DNA from: Gamsiella multidivaricata
Lineage: Eukaryota > Mortierellomycota > Mortierellomycetes > Mortierellales > Mortierellaceae
Reading direction: 5' to 3'
DNA length: 64,000 nt
NCBI RefSeq assembly: GCF_025024155.1
Contig: NW_026251804.1
Location: forward strand, 54,155 to 118,154
Made by a program: the position numbers and the translations under genes. Shown here one piece after another: positions 46,172 to 58,178 of this stretch. Every line of letters starts with the position of its first letter. The first letter of the stretch is position 1. Under the pieces are notes generated by a model. The model saw nothing but the letters and a program-made list of their open reading frames with translations, ran no database searches and was not told the DNA's origin.

Positions 46172-49100
46172 TTATTCTTCTGTCGAGAGGGGTGCTGGCA
46201 GTGCAGTGTCGGATGGCACCACGGCTGCTGCTCGGCAGACCGGACACTTGTTCGCTCCTGTCGTGAGCCACTGGGAACAGGAAAAAATAAATAAAAAGAG
46301 ACATTGGTTAGCGCAGTTGGCTTCCTATGATACGGAAACGCCGAGTAATTGAGCGCCGAGATACGCGTTTGTGGTATATATGTACCTTGTCAATGCACTC
46401 CTGATGAAAGCCATGCTTGCAGCGCAGGGCACGCATACCTTCGCCCTCCTCATAGTCGCTCATGCAGATTAGGCACTTGGATCCATCGCCCAACATGTCA
46501 AAGTCGCGCATTCCCTGGGCTGCGTCCTCAAACTGACCCACGTGAAAGCCAGCATTGTCAATGGCCTCCTGTGTCGTCGTGGTCGGTCGTGCAGGTCCGA
46601 TCATATTAGATAGCATCCACAGGTCATCATAGCTCAATCCCTCGTCGTCGCCGTCTTCTGCAGCGCCCGCCAGCAGGCTGCTGAGATCTAATCATCATTC
46701 ATCAATAAGTGGAATATAGCTCGCGATTAATCAAATGTAAACCCAGTTCCGAATGAAAATATGGAGGATCAAAAAGAAAGCAAGACAAGCAGAGAGATAC
46801 TTACAGGCCCCTGAAAGAGTAAAAACAACCCAAGGCGACCTTCGAGGCCGTGTTCGAGGTGTCTCACCTCCATCCTGCGACGTTGTCTCCGAAGGCTCTG
46901 CATCAGACCCGTTTCCAGACGCAGGGCTGCTCAAGAACATGAGAATCGCATCCGCCAGTTCTTCATGTCCCACGCGAGTCGCATGATCGGGTGTCTCGCT
47001 GCGAGATGAGACCTGCCCTGAGCCAACAGACCCGCTTCTTGGCCGTGTAGCGCTAAAAGCGGCGAGACTTGTTCCACCTCCGATTTGAATAAAGCGAATT
47101 GTGGTGTGTCGACGAGGCCGTGATGGGGCGCTGCGTTGATCGAGAGTGCCGCTGGCTAGCGTTGGCCTGCTGCGTGGAAGGGCACTGTCTGATACGGACG
47201 CGTCGTTGATACTCGAATGAAGACCAAAACCTGAACCGGAGGAAGGAATAGTGCTGCCTTCTGTCGTCGACGTGAAAGCTGGGCTTGATGTACTGCGAGT
47301 TGGTGAGTCGCGATCCCCTTCGGTGCTGTGTCCCTGACCACCACGCAGACTTCGGCCAATTTCCATCAAAAGACGCGTGAAGAATGGAAGTTGGTTTTCC
47401 ACGAAACGTCTTTGATCCACAGTCTCCTCCAACCGAGCTCTCTGATCGTGTCGTACTGGAGTGAATCCTCTGTCGATCCCTGTGCCTCTGACGCTAGTCC
47501 CGGAAGTGCCCATGGTCGGATAACCAAGCAATCCTCGGAGACTGGATGAACGAGATCGTCTTCCATGAATGGCGGCGCTCCTGTGAGTTGTCGAATCTCC
47601 TCCCGAGCCAGCATCCAAACGAGGCCCATAAGTGCTGCTTTCTAGAGCAATTGTTCCATCGTTCAAGTTCGTCCTGGTAGTGCTGCTACGAAGGGTTTCC
47701 ATCGGTGTGGTTAGTGAACTAGGCATTGGGTATCTATGCTCTGTTAGCGGCGGTGGACGATTTGCTTCAGTTTCTGCAATGCCCTGTGCTATCTGCCCAC
47801 GGATGACATCGGCAATCAATTCGGGAGGTGGATATCGACTTGGCCTCGATGCACGCGGTCGTTCCCCTGCACGTTCTCTGACTCCTGCATTCATATGGCC
47901 TTGGCTCTGCTCTGTATCAGAGCGATGGCGTGCGAACACAGTGTTGGTGTCACTTGATGGACTAATTAGGCCATGTTCGAGAGCCTGTTCCTGATCAACC
48001 ACCCTGTGCTGGTTGTGAACGTCGCTGGCTGCAAGACTATCGTCATCTTCATCCTCAGACTCTGGTCGAATAGGTAATAGGCTGGATGAGATAGACGTGC
48101 CCCCTCGTGGATTGGAATGTCCAACAAATGGGCTGGCATCAAGACCCAAATCGACCGCGTTGATATTCCTAGTCTCCAAGGACTCCACCGTAATCATTTG
48201 TGATGATGCGGAGTGATTTGTCTGTATGTCATGTGCGGTAAATGGATGAGAGGGCAAGGCTTGAAGAGCAAAGGAGCGACGGGTTGAGTCCTGGTCCTGC
48301 TCTGTGGAAAGATGTCCATTTGGATGCGGAGAATACTGACGCAAATGTGGCTGAAATTGTCCTGCTAATGGTGCTGCTGTTGAAGAGGATGAGTGCGTGG
48401 CGAGAACGCCTGAGGATCGACTGGAAGTGGAACGAAAACTGCGGATAGATTGCTCGTCATGTCTTCGCTGCATATGCGAGACTCCGCGCGGTGTGCGAGT
48501 ACTCGACGTTGACGGATAAGGAATGCGTTGCGGTGTCTGAGGACGAGTCGATGTTGGGCGGGATGAGGTGGGAAGACCAGAGCGTTCAGGTTGGACAAGT
48601 CGTGCAGAGAGGCCTGTTAGACGATATTCGGGGGCGCTTGATATGACTGTGCTAATGCTACTGCTGCCATTGCTGATATTGCTACTATCATTGACGGTAG
48701 GTGCAGTCCTTGCACTTGGAGCGGCGTCGTCAGTGTTTCTATCTTGGCCTGTGATGCCGCTGTTATTGTGGATGTTGTTGCCGCTGGTGCTTCGGTTAGT
48801 GCTTCTGTTAGCTCCCCTGTTTCTGCCGGTGTTGGTATTGGTATTGCTGTTTCGAAAGAGCAGGAAATTAAATGCAGCCCGAATGCGTCTTCCACGGGTG
48901 CTGGAATGCCTTGGCCTTGCAGACGCAGCAGCAGTTGTCGCTGTGGTAGAACTAGGAGTCTGCGCCGGCGTTGATGAGGACGGTGTCTGTGCTTGTTGTG
49001 CAGAGCGTTGGGAAGCAGAGACAAGGGGCTGGGGGGTGGACTGGAGCATATGGCTGTGGTTATGGTCTAATATACAGGGTTGTCCGTGAGAATGGGAGTG

Positions 49101-49400
49101 CGGATGAAAGTGGGAGTGAACAGGAGAGGTATTAACAGAGGGCGGTGGATGAGTAGGAGTAGGGGTGCTGGTTCCTGGTGGTAGTGGTGGCGATAAGGAT
49201 GATGTGGAAGTTCCCGGTGTCGATGCTAGACGTGGCAGAGGCAGGGTTGTCGTTCGATCGGCAGTGGCGGTGGCAGCGACAGTCGCTGGTGCCAGGTGGT
49301 GACCTCCAACCCGGGACTGAGACTGAAGCTGAGACTGGGACTGAGACTGTGACCTTGAGGGCCGACTGCTCCGCGAAGGCGTGGAGGATATCTGGCCCAT
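46172..49400 (-). CDS. RING-H2 E3 ubiquitin ligase with long disordered N-terminus
   Basis: Predicted ubiquitin ligase. Exons 49400-46805, 46687-46386 and 46270-46172 sum to 2997 nt (998 aa). The C-terminal RING-H2 finger is complete across the last intron: CLICMSDYEEGEGMR, CKHGFHQECIDK, then WLTTGANKCPVCRAAA. Just before it is a block conserved in fungal relatives, LSYDDLWMLSNMIGPARPTT. The preceding about 850 residues are Ser/Thr/Arg-rich, with Gln/Asn and His-rich patches. The track-like start at 49442 is TTG; ATG 49400 follows an in-frame stop and gives MGQISS at the N-terminus, matching the N-myristoylation pattern (Gly2, Ser6), so membrane attachment is possible. Substrate unknown. Confidence 0.85.
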
Positions 49401-50220
49401 TAGGAGTAGGGCAGCAGCAACAGTGGGCAGGTCAGAGGCCAAAGATCAGAGGACACTTTGATATATGTTTATGTGGGCCCGGGCGTGTACGTAAAAGCGT
49501 CTGTGGGCGGAGGGGGGAAGAGGAAAGTGAAGTGTGAGAGAGAGGGAAAGCAGAAAGCGGAAACAAGGGGTGGAAGGGAAGGGGAGAATGGGCCGAGGAG
49601 ATAAAAAGTCATAAATGGCCTTCGGTCACCTGCTGGGATTGCTCAACCTCATCCATTTCCCATTTGCATTTGCATTTGCGCACAGACATCCCGTCTATTG
49701 CTGCTTCAACTGCGAGGTGTACGCCTGGGAAATCCATTCTTTGCAACAGCATCCTTAGACTGTGTGCAGATTGTATCATTTTTATTATGCTTTGATGACG
49801 ACTGAATTGGATGGGATCGATCCCCTCCCCTCCTTCTCGACTACCCTCTACCCTAAAATATAAAAACCCTAACATGTACGCTCTAAAAAAATGTCGCGCC
49901 CGTATTCAGCTGGTACGCGACACGTCCACTGCGTACCAACCGATCACAATTCCTTTGGATATCACCCTTGAGGATCTCCTTTTTCTCTTCTTGGCCACCC
50001 CTCTCTCCCCTCCTTTCGCTCCACCGCTCTTCTCACCACCACCACCACCACCATCGCCGCTGAAGGTAGCAGTAGCAGATACAGGAAGCAGATTGCGGCG
50101 AACAGGGTCCAAGAGAGCATCCTCCTCCTCTTCCACCATCATCATCACCTTCATCATCTTCATCTTCATCATCATCATCATCATCATCCCCCTTCCCCTT
50201 GATCTGCAGGCAACCTTCTA
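49401..50220. promoter_or_regulatory. divergent promoter region (RING gene and SEC24)
   Basis: About 820 bases between two outward-facing start codons. Near 50130-50190, just before the SEC24 start, there is a CAT/ATC trinucleotide-rich tract and CCACCACCA repeats. No specific sites are recognised. Confidence 0.6.
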
Positions 50221-53200
50221 ATGGCCTACTCGCAGCCCTCAACACCGACCATGCACCCTGCTCAGGCTGCTCCTCCCAGACCTGGATTCAGACCCCAGCA
50301 GCAACAGCAACAGCACCAGCAACTCCCATATGGCCAACACCCAGCTCCTCCTAATCACAATGTCCAGCCAGGCACCCTAGGACAGCCAGGTGGGCCTCCT
50401 GCACACCAAGGTGTGAACCCACCCATGGGATACAGACCATCCATGAATGGAGCACCTCCACCTGGCCCTCGTCCACCTATGAATGGAGGCATGCCCAGAC
50501 CGCCTCATCCTCATAACGCAGTCGGACCTCAGCCTAACCAGCAACCGACGCCTCAACAACAGCAGCAGCAATATGGACAGCAGATCGGCTCACCTCTCCA
50601 GAGGCCGCCATCTATCGTCGGCGCTCAACGCGCCGCTTCGCCCATGATACGGCCATCGACCCTGTCCCAACCTGGATCGCCCGGTATGCCTCGCCCATTT
50701 CAGTCGCCACAGATCCAAGCTCGACCCCCTCCAGGTCATCAACCTAGCCATGGGTCTCCTGCTATGAGGCCAATGGGATACAATGGACCACCCAGTGGAT
50801 CAATGCCTGGATATGGACAAAGTCAAAGTCAACCTCCCACACCAAAGATGTCGAACCAACAGTATCCCTCCCAGCAGCAACTTCCGCCACAGCAGCAGCA
50901 GCAGCAACAGCAGATGCCTCAGCTTCAGGACCATGGAGTTCCTGTCCCTGGCATGATCAATGGCTCTCCCACCCCCGTGGCTCATGCAGGCACACACAAG
51001 CCCAAGCGCATGTATCCCCAAGGTATGAACTCGTACCAGGATCCCGCATCGCCGAACCCGGGATTCCAGCCTTCAGCTATGCCAGGAGTAGCCCCTCCAC
51101 CCGATGCAGGCCACCTGCATGCCGTCAGCCAGGGCTCGCAATTCTTTGTCCCTGGCGAGAAGCAGGGCTCCAACTTTGACCAACCGGTTCCTGCTTACCA
51201 GCAAGGACTCCAACCCCTTATCGGGCAGCCTTTACAGCCCAACGCGAACCAATTGGCGAGCCAGATGGGAGGCATGAATGTTGGCGGTGGTTACGGCTTC
51301 GATGGTCAGGGAAACTCGGTATGTCACCTACTCGGCCTCCCCACAATCCAACATTGAATTCATTTTATGCGGCATAACTAACAATATTCGATCTTCTCCA
51401 TTCGGCAGCTTTCCACGGTTGCATTGATGGGCGTTGCGCCCAAAGTTCTGGATCTCGATACGGCGCCCCCTGCCATCAATCTTCCTCCCAACGTAATCTC
51501 TCGTTAGGACATGTCCGACAATGTCATGAGCTGTTTCTCGTTAATGCTGACACCTCACTCTTTTCTTGTCCTACATTTAATTCGATCTAGTCTTCGTTCA
51601 GCCAGTCTCCCCATGCCAACTGCCATCCCTCTTACAAGCGATCGACGCTAAATGCCATTCCCGCTACGTCGCAACTCTTGCAAAAGTCAAGGCTTCCGTT
51701 CGGTCTTGTCATTACCCCATACCGCAGCGTCAAGGAAGGCGACGTAAGTTTGCTGTGTATTTATCATTGGTGATTGCACTGCTTTCGTACAATAACCTAA
51801 CGGCGAATACAATCTTTCATCGCGTTTTTATGATGCAGGAGCCCGTGCCAGTCGTGACAGACTCGATCATTGCTCGTTGCCGCAGATGCAGGACCTATAT
51901 CAACCCCTTTGTCAGGTTTGTTGAGGGCGGTCAGCGCTGGAAATGCAACATGTGTTACACACTGAACGAAGGTAGGCGATACAAAATCTATCTGGAATTG
52001 TGCGACTCGACAAGAACATTGCAATCTGAACACTCATTATTATGTTTATCTGCTTGGTTTCCGCCAAACAATTCCAGTGCCTTCTTCATTCGACTATGAT
52101 TCGCAGACACAACAACCCGTAGATCGCTGGCAACGCAAGGAACTGAACCATGCTGTCGTGGAATACATTGCCCCAACAGAGTATATGGTGCGACCTCCCC
52201 AACCTCTCGTATACTTGTTCGTGATCGATGTTTCGTACGCTGCCATTCAATGTGGCATGGTGGCAACGGCTGCAACAACCATTTTGGAGTCATTAGACCG
52301 CATTCCCAACGATGAAGGCCGCACCAAAATCGGCATCATCACCGTCGATAGCTCGATTCACTTCTATAACCTGAATGTAAGATGATGCACGAACTCCTGG
52401 CGTATCTGATATGTAACAAGATCAATATGAGCAAGTTTTCCTGATAAACGCAACATTGGCCTTCACTCAATATTAGACCGCTTCAGGAGAGCCACAGATG
52501 CTGGTCGTATCCGACCTTGAAGACCCATTCTTGCCCCAGCCACAGGACTTGTTGTGTAACCTCAAGGAATGTCGCCCAACGCTGGAGGCGCTTCTGAACA
52601 GGATGAGTGACATGTTCAAAGATACACAGAACGTCGGCAACGCATTGGGCCCAGCACTGCAGTCGGCCTATAAAATGGTATCTCCGATCGGTGGCAAAAT
52701 TATGTGCCTGCAGGCCACCTTGCCAAATTTAGGGACAGGCTCGCTCAAGATGAGAGAGGACGCAAAGTTGCTAGGAACATCTAAGGAATCAACCTTGCTG
52801 CAGGCGGCATCGCCTTTCTACAAGACACTGGCAGTTGAGTGCTCAAAATCTCAAGTTTGCATCGACATGTTCCTCTTTGGATCCCAGTATTCCGATGTGG
52901 CCACCCTCAGTGAGTTTACATTCGTGTTTTTTCTAGACTGCACTCTACACTACCGCCGACAGTTTCTAACTCTTGCCATTTCGAATGCGACCGATTTACA
53001 ACGTTTACATGTACTATTAGGCTGTCTCCCTCGATACACAGGCGGAAGCACCTTCTTCTACCCAGCCTTCACTGCAGCAAAGTCGGAGGACGCCCTTAAG
53101 TTTGCTCACGAGCTGGCGGAATTTGTGTCGCAGAGGATTGCTCTGGAGGCAGTGATGAGAGTCCGCGCGTCCAAGGGACTGAGGATGTCGGCCTTTTACG

Positions 53201-54603
53201 GCAACTTTTTCGTGCGCTCGACCGATCTGCTGTCCTTGCCCAATGTCCCACGCGACCAGTCGTATTCTATTGAAGTGAGCTTTGAAGATAACCTCAACAT
53301 CCCGGTTGTCTGCTTCCAAACGGCACTATTGCACACGTCCTCTTCTGGTGAGCTGTCTGACTCTGATGGACCCTTCGTTTTCTCAAAATATCCAAAATGG
53401 CTCTGCTAATGCCACGTATATATTGTGTTTTCATTATGTATCCTTAGGTGAGCGACGTATCCGTGTTTTGACTCTGGCCTTGCCAGTGACCAACAGCCTC
53501 TCGGACTTGTTCCTTTCTGCAGACCAGGTTGCCATCGCGACATTGCTTGCCTGCAAGGGTGTCGAACGCGGCATGAGCTCGAAATTGGACGATGCTCGTG
53601 ACGCACTGACCAACAAATGCGTCGATATCCTGGGCGTCTATAAAACTCACTTGACAGCATCATCCACCGGAGCAACTCCAAACCTGCAGATCTCAGATAA
53701 TTTGAAGCTCCTGCCACTGCTGACCCTCGGCATGCTGAAACACGTAAGACTCTCACCGATATTTCTTCAGCATTCATTTACCCATGATACGTAGGAACTA
53801 CATCTGGAAAGTCCTCTTATATTGTGTATTTCTTGATAAAATTTCACTAGGTCGCTCTTCGTGGAGGTTCCCAGATTCCATCGGACCTTCGGTCCTATGC
53901 AATGCATCTTTTCTCAACTTTGCCGTCTCAGTGCCTAATCCCATATATCCATCCTAAACTTTATTCTTTGCACAACATGCCCGAGAACTGCGGCACGATC
54001 GGCTCGAATGGAATCGAGATGCCCCTGGCCCTGAACCTGAGCAGCGAACGCCTCGAGCGCGGTGGATTGTTCTTGCTGGAAGATTCGCAAAATATTTTCT
54101 TATGGATTAGTCGGGATGCTGTTCCTCAGTTGTGCATGGATCTCTTTGGTGTGCCCAATTATGACAGTATCCGAGGCGGAAAGGTACGAAACGATATGAA
54201 CATTTCACAACTAGACCAAAAGGCTCCTGGAACAATTGAGCCATTGATTAAGATGCTTAAACATTCGTCAACTCTAGACCACGCTTCCTACATTGGAGAG
54301 CGACTTCAACCAGCGCGTAAACTTGATTGTTGGGAAGATTAAAGAGATGCGCAGAACGGCCTACTACCCACAGATGTACATCATCAAGGATGATGGCGAC
54401 CCAGCGCTGCGTCTCTGGTTCCTGAGCCACTTGATCGAGGATCGTACAGAGCCCATCATGGGCTATCACCAATACCTCGGCCATCTCAAAGATAGGGTAG
54501 GCATAAATAAGGCACCGTCCATGATAAGGCGAAATGCCAAGCTCGTCAGCTCTAATACTCGGTTTTTTTTTTCTCCTGGTAGGTTAACAGCGGCTCATTC
54601 TAG
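50221..54603 (+). CDS. SEC24: Sec24, COPII coat cargo-binding subunit
   Basis: The cargo adaptor of COPII vesicles budding from the ER, partner of Sec23. First exon 50221-51318 (366 codons): Pro/Gln/Met-rich disordered N-terminus ending before the core. Later exons (51409-51492, 51591-51743, 51839-51971, 52078 onward) join in frame. The core reads [20 protein letters not shown], then the zinc finger [17 protein letters not shown] / [11 protein letters not shown] (two CxxC pairs). The trunk domain follows ([46 protein letters not shown]), then helical and gelsolin parts ([30 protein letters not shown]). The end is LGHLKDR / VNSGSF after a small last exon, stop at 54601-54603. Length and domain order are those of typical Sec24. 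Intact. Confidence 0.95.
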
Positions 54604-54815
54604 AGCATTAATGAACGGCGCGGAACGATGTTTAATTTGGTCAGGAACGGAGCAACTGGTAACACTTTTAGACGTGGCGATAGACACTAGCTTTCGAAAG
54701 CAGAACAAAGCAATGATTTTGAACAAAAACGTTTGTCTCCTTATTAAGATCCCTATAGATGTCTATTGTCTAGATCTATAGCTTAATCTTGTTGTTGTTC
54801 ATGTTTCTGTTTCTA

Positions 54816-55976
54816 CTACTTCTGTTGGTCCTGGATAGTATCTTGGATCTCGATCATCTTCTTCAGCGGTCGGACCAAATCCTACAATGAACAAAATACA
54901 AAAATTTGTCAGAGGCAAGCACCCCATTACCACGCAGTGTGAAACAATAACGCAGATGCAGGTCGCATGGGCGGTATATTTTACCTCCAGTAACAGCTCT
55001 GCTTCAGTCGACGAACCGTCTTCTGCGAACGCGCTTCCTGAAACAGTTGGCCAGCCAAGCAGTGCGACCGCCTGACCTACAGCTTCGGCTGTCGAGGTGT
55101 AGGTCGCCTTGGGTTCTGGTTTCAGGCCATGGTATATGGACTGGGGCGGGTTCGGAAACTTAATCTGAGCTAGCTGTTGCAGACGAGGATTGCAGCGGTA
55201 CATGATCTTGGCGTGGGACCAGCTGCCGTCCAGGGCGATGATGAGTTTATAAGGGTATGGTGTTGGAGATGTAGACTGTGGGTTGTTAGCATCGTTCATC
55301 ATATCGGTACTGTCGGCGCTTTGGTCGTGGATGCAATCCTGGCAAAAGTAACGAGACTGCGCTGCATGCTGAGTCGTGCCATTGCTGCCGTCTGAGGGCG
55401 CTACTGGTAATGGCAATGATGGTTCTGGTGCCAAGGTTTGGATATCGACGGCAGAGTGACTTGGGTACAAAAGTAGAGGCGAACAGTTCGGATCCCCGAG
55501 TGCTTGATCTAGTTCTGACAGAGTAAACGTGCGAAGCATTACAATGTCAGATAAAAGTCATAATTATGCTGGGCAACCAAGGCTCCCACTACGTGATATA
55601 GTTACCTGCTGATCGACCAGTCTTGAAGTCCTTGCCGATCACGATTTGACAGTATTTGAAGCTCATCTTTAGGATCCTTATCGTACCAATGCTGACCTGG
55701 CATCGTGGATGCTACATAAAGGAAACCAGGGAGGATATGGTGTAAGTGCACAGGTCGTATGGTTGAGCAAGACGCAACGATAAATGGGTGGCCCAAGGAA
55801 AAGGTTCCTACCTGTAATATCATGATCCTTACACGGCAATTGCAGTACTGCTGCGCTGTCAACGCCGAGCAGATGCAAGATCGGGACGGCCTCCAGCAAC
55901 GCTCACATTCTTGGCGAGCAGAATCCGCATTATTCCTGTGTATAGCATGATCTAGTTCGTTTCGATGGCGGTACAA
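54816..55976 (-). CDS. DTW-domain tRNA-uridine aminocarboxypropyltransferase (DTWD2-like)
   Basis: DTWD2-type enzymes transfer the aminocarboxypropyl group of SAM to uridine in the tRNA D-loop (acp3U). Exons: (55976)-55812, 55711-55606, 55514-54985 and 54881-54816, phases consistent. Family features: the Cys cluster CERCWRPSRSCICSAL, the HP after the first intron (IMILQ/HPRCQVSIGTIR), LKMSFKYCQIVIGK, LLLYPSHSAVDIQ, and the signature region LIIALDGSWSHAKIMYRCNP, where the usual DTW reads DGSW. FCQDC lies in an inserted loop. The C-terminus is DLVRPLKKMIEIQD. The start is unresolved: the frame is open to about 55990 with no ATG, and an in-frame TAA lies just upstream, so a 5' exon or a non-AUG start must exist. 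It overlaps the 3' end of the F-box frame by about 25 bases. Confidence 0.82.
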
Positions 55977-56929
55977 GGAAAGTATAGGAACGGATTAAGT
56001 AATCCTTGCCTCACATCTACTTCCATAAACATCGATCGCACCAAACAAGGATCTTCTTTTTCTTTTTTCTTTTCTTTTTTTGTCATCATTTTACCAATGC
56101 GATTAGGAGTCTTGACATCCTTAGATTCTACAAACCGGTAGTCTCCAAAGAACGTCCGCTTCCAGCTCCACAGGGTGTTTGTCCAAGCCAAGGGTGTGTA
56201 CTTGAGTTCCGGATCCAGTGACGGAAACTTGCGACGATGTGCACGCTGTTCGAAACGCGAATAAAATTTCGTCCGCTTTTGTTTTTTGTTCTGTCCGTCT
56301 TGTCCGCCTCGTTCTCCATCGTCTTCTTTAGTTGTTGAGTCTTCCGGTTTCGTCATAGTTGCCGGTCTACCGACCGCCGTATACCCTTCTGGCTGGTCAT
56401 CATCACCTTCTTGCCGAGCCCCCACGTTGCCAGCGTCCAGAAATGTCGTAGAGGATCCTTTAGGTGTGTCAGAAGGCTGCAACAGTTTCAACTGGTGTTC
56501 GCGCCGCACTCGGATCAGGTCGAGGCTCTTTTGGTCAGTTGTGGGCCAGTGACGATCCGGAAACCGAGCCAGAGTGAGCGGTTGCCAGAGCTGATCTGCA
56601 GACGCCAGATGGTTAAATCGTTGACTGCAGCAGCAAAGTCGGCAGAGAGTCCGCGCACCCGGTCCTGCTACCCTGGCAGACCCATTCTTTTTTTTCTTCT
56701 TTCGAAATTTGGTGGAGTTGTTGGTGATAGGAACAGGGGCTGGGCTGGTCTCTCCTGGTGGTACAAAAACCGTACTGTTGCTTTTGAGGCCTGAGGGCTG
56801 CGAATCTAAGTCTTGGTTCTGATTCCTTGACTCATCATGATTAGGTTGGGTCGCTCCTGAATCGTGATCGGTAACGAAGTAGGAGAATATCTTAAGAAGG
56901 ACATCGTCAGGGAGATCTGTAATTTGCAT
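55952..56929 (-). CDS. F-box protein
   Basis: Probably a substrate receptor of SCF ubiquitin ligases. It is a single long frame from ATG 56929, with the F-box right at the N-terminus: ITDLPDDVLLKIFSYF. A polar Lys-rich insert of about 70 residues interrupts it before the second half, TLCRLCCCSQRFNHLASADQ and LWQPLTLARFP. The C-terminal part holds LAWTNTLWSWKRTFFGDYRF, seen at the end of other fungal F-box proteins, then a very basic KKEKKKEKE stretch. The last about 25 bases overlap the first visible exon of the DTW gene in another frame, so the true 3' end may be earlier or spliced. Confidence 0.75.
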   Translation of the reverse strand: MQITDLPDDVLLKIFSYFVTDHDSGATQPNHDESRNQNQDLDSQPSGLKSNSTVFVPPGETSPAPVPITNNSTKFRKKKKKNGSARVAGPGARTLCRLCCCSQRFNHLASADQLWQPLTLARFPDRHWPTTDQKSLDLIRVRREHQLKLLQPSDTPKGSSTTFLDAGNVGARQEGDDDQPEGYTAVGRPATMTKPEDSTTKEDDGERGGQDGQNKKQKRTKFYSRFEQRAHRRKFPSLDPELKYTPLAWTNTLWSWKRTFFGDYRFVESKDVKTPNRIGKMMTKKEKKKEKEDPCLVRSMFMEVDVRQGLLNPFLYFPCTAIETN

Positions 56930-57075
56930 GATGCAATGATTGCCTCGAGCCTAGGCGATCGGTTTCAAAAAATATTCGTGGCACAGTTACAAATCGCAGA
57001 GTCGTGCAAAAGAAAAATCTTATATTATGGGCACGCAACTGCAAGTCGTCGCTACTATATAGTTGCATATTCCTC

Positions 57076-58034
57076 TTAGAATCGTCCACCGCGGCCACGG
57101 CCACGACCGCCCCTTGGTCCTCCACGTCCACGACCTCGTCCTCTCGATGAAGTCGGTCCAGCTGCTATGTATTGTTTCAAATCAGAGACGTGCAAAAAGG
57201 CAGTTGATAAGCAACATTATCATAAAAACCGACCCAATAATTGAGAACCACGCAGACGATGAATATTCGTACCAGCTTTCTTTTTGGATTTGCTCTTGGG
57301 TGAATCGTCAATCAACAATGTATCCAGTGGCAGGGAATCCGGAAGAATAAAGTATCGGATGTTGTTGCCACGAATGCTCAATGTGTCTAGACTGACGGGG
57401 TCCTTATTCTTGACCGTCATCTTCACAGCCCTCAGATGTGTGTTCATGCTCATATCCACTCCTAATTAGAAGCAGCATACACATAGCAGATTGTATAAAG
57501 GTTAGAACCATAAAACTTTTGCCCGCATCGTCGTGCTTCCAATGCTATCCCTTTGTTGAGTCCATACCTGTGACCGTGCCATGGACAATAGTACCGTTTT
57601 TGAGCTCGACTGTAACAGTCTCGGTATTGAGCTTCATAAGAAAACTAAACGATTGACATGGTATTCAGAACCAGGCGATGATGTTAGAGAGAAATCGGAT
57701 TGATATAGCCTGATCATATGTTTAGACGCGTTGTGGTGTCGTTCTATCGTTTCATGCGTGTGACGCGTAGAAACATCGATCCTGAGCTGGCGCTTAAGCT
57801 GTCTTGTTGCCTCATGATTGTACGCCTTTGAATAGGGCTACAAGTTGCTCCTTCGAGTCCTCTTTGTATGGCTTGAATGGGTCACAGTCTGGAGGTAATC
57901 TCTCTGTTTCCAGATCTCATCTGTCACGCCTCCATGTTGATGTCCAGTTGTTGCTGCTTTCCTTCATGGACCAATTTAATGCTTTTCTTGAGATGCTTTT
58001 GAAAATGAGTTGTCTCATACCGAACCAGCTTCAT
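57076..58034 (-). CDS. SMD1: small nuclear ribonucleoprotein Sm D1
   Basis: A core Sm-ring protein of spliceosomal snRNPs. Exons 58034-58021, 57644-57568, 57461-57273 and 57164-57076 sum to 369 nt, 122 aa (human 119). The first coding exon is only 14 nt (MKLV and part of R), confirmed because it restores the conserved start [20 protein letters not shown]. Sm motif 1: [20 protein letters not shown]; Sm motif 2: [20 protein letters not shown]. The C-terminal tail is an RG-rich segment ([18 protein letters not shown]), the target of arginine methylation and SMN-type binding in relatives. Intron 1 is unusually long for this window (376 nt). Confidence 0.95.
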
Positions 58035-58178
58035 GTTGATGTATACGGGATCGTGTGCTGGAGTGTTGAGAAGAGTAATGGACAGAGGTGGGGTCCAGAT
58101 CTCACAACACCAGGTGGCTTATAGTCCTGTACTATTCGGATTTATTGGGACTACTGCGGGAATTATAGAGTGAGTATA

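Noticed and set aside
48568..49089. 173-codon plus-strand hydrophobic frame
   Set aside because: Antisense of the Ser/Asn/Thr-rich part of the RING gene; Leu/Val runs are the complement of that low-complexity coding.
55952..56030. fusion of the F-box and DTW genes by one intron
   Set aside because: No GT-AG pair in the overlap gives a compatible phase, and the two proteins have unrelated known roles.
57645..57720. possible C/D-box snoRNA in SmD1 intron 1
   Set aside because: An ATGATCA and a CTGA are present in order, but the C box does not match the consensus and no closing stem is evident.
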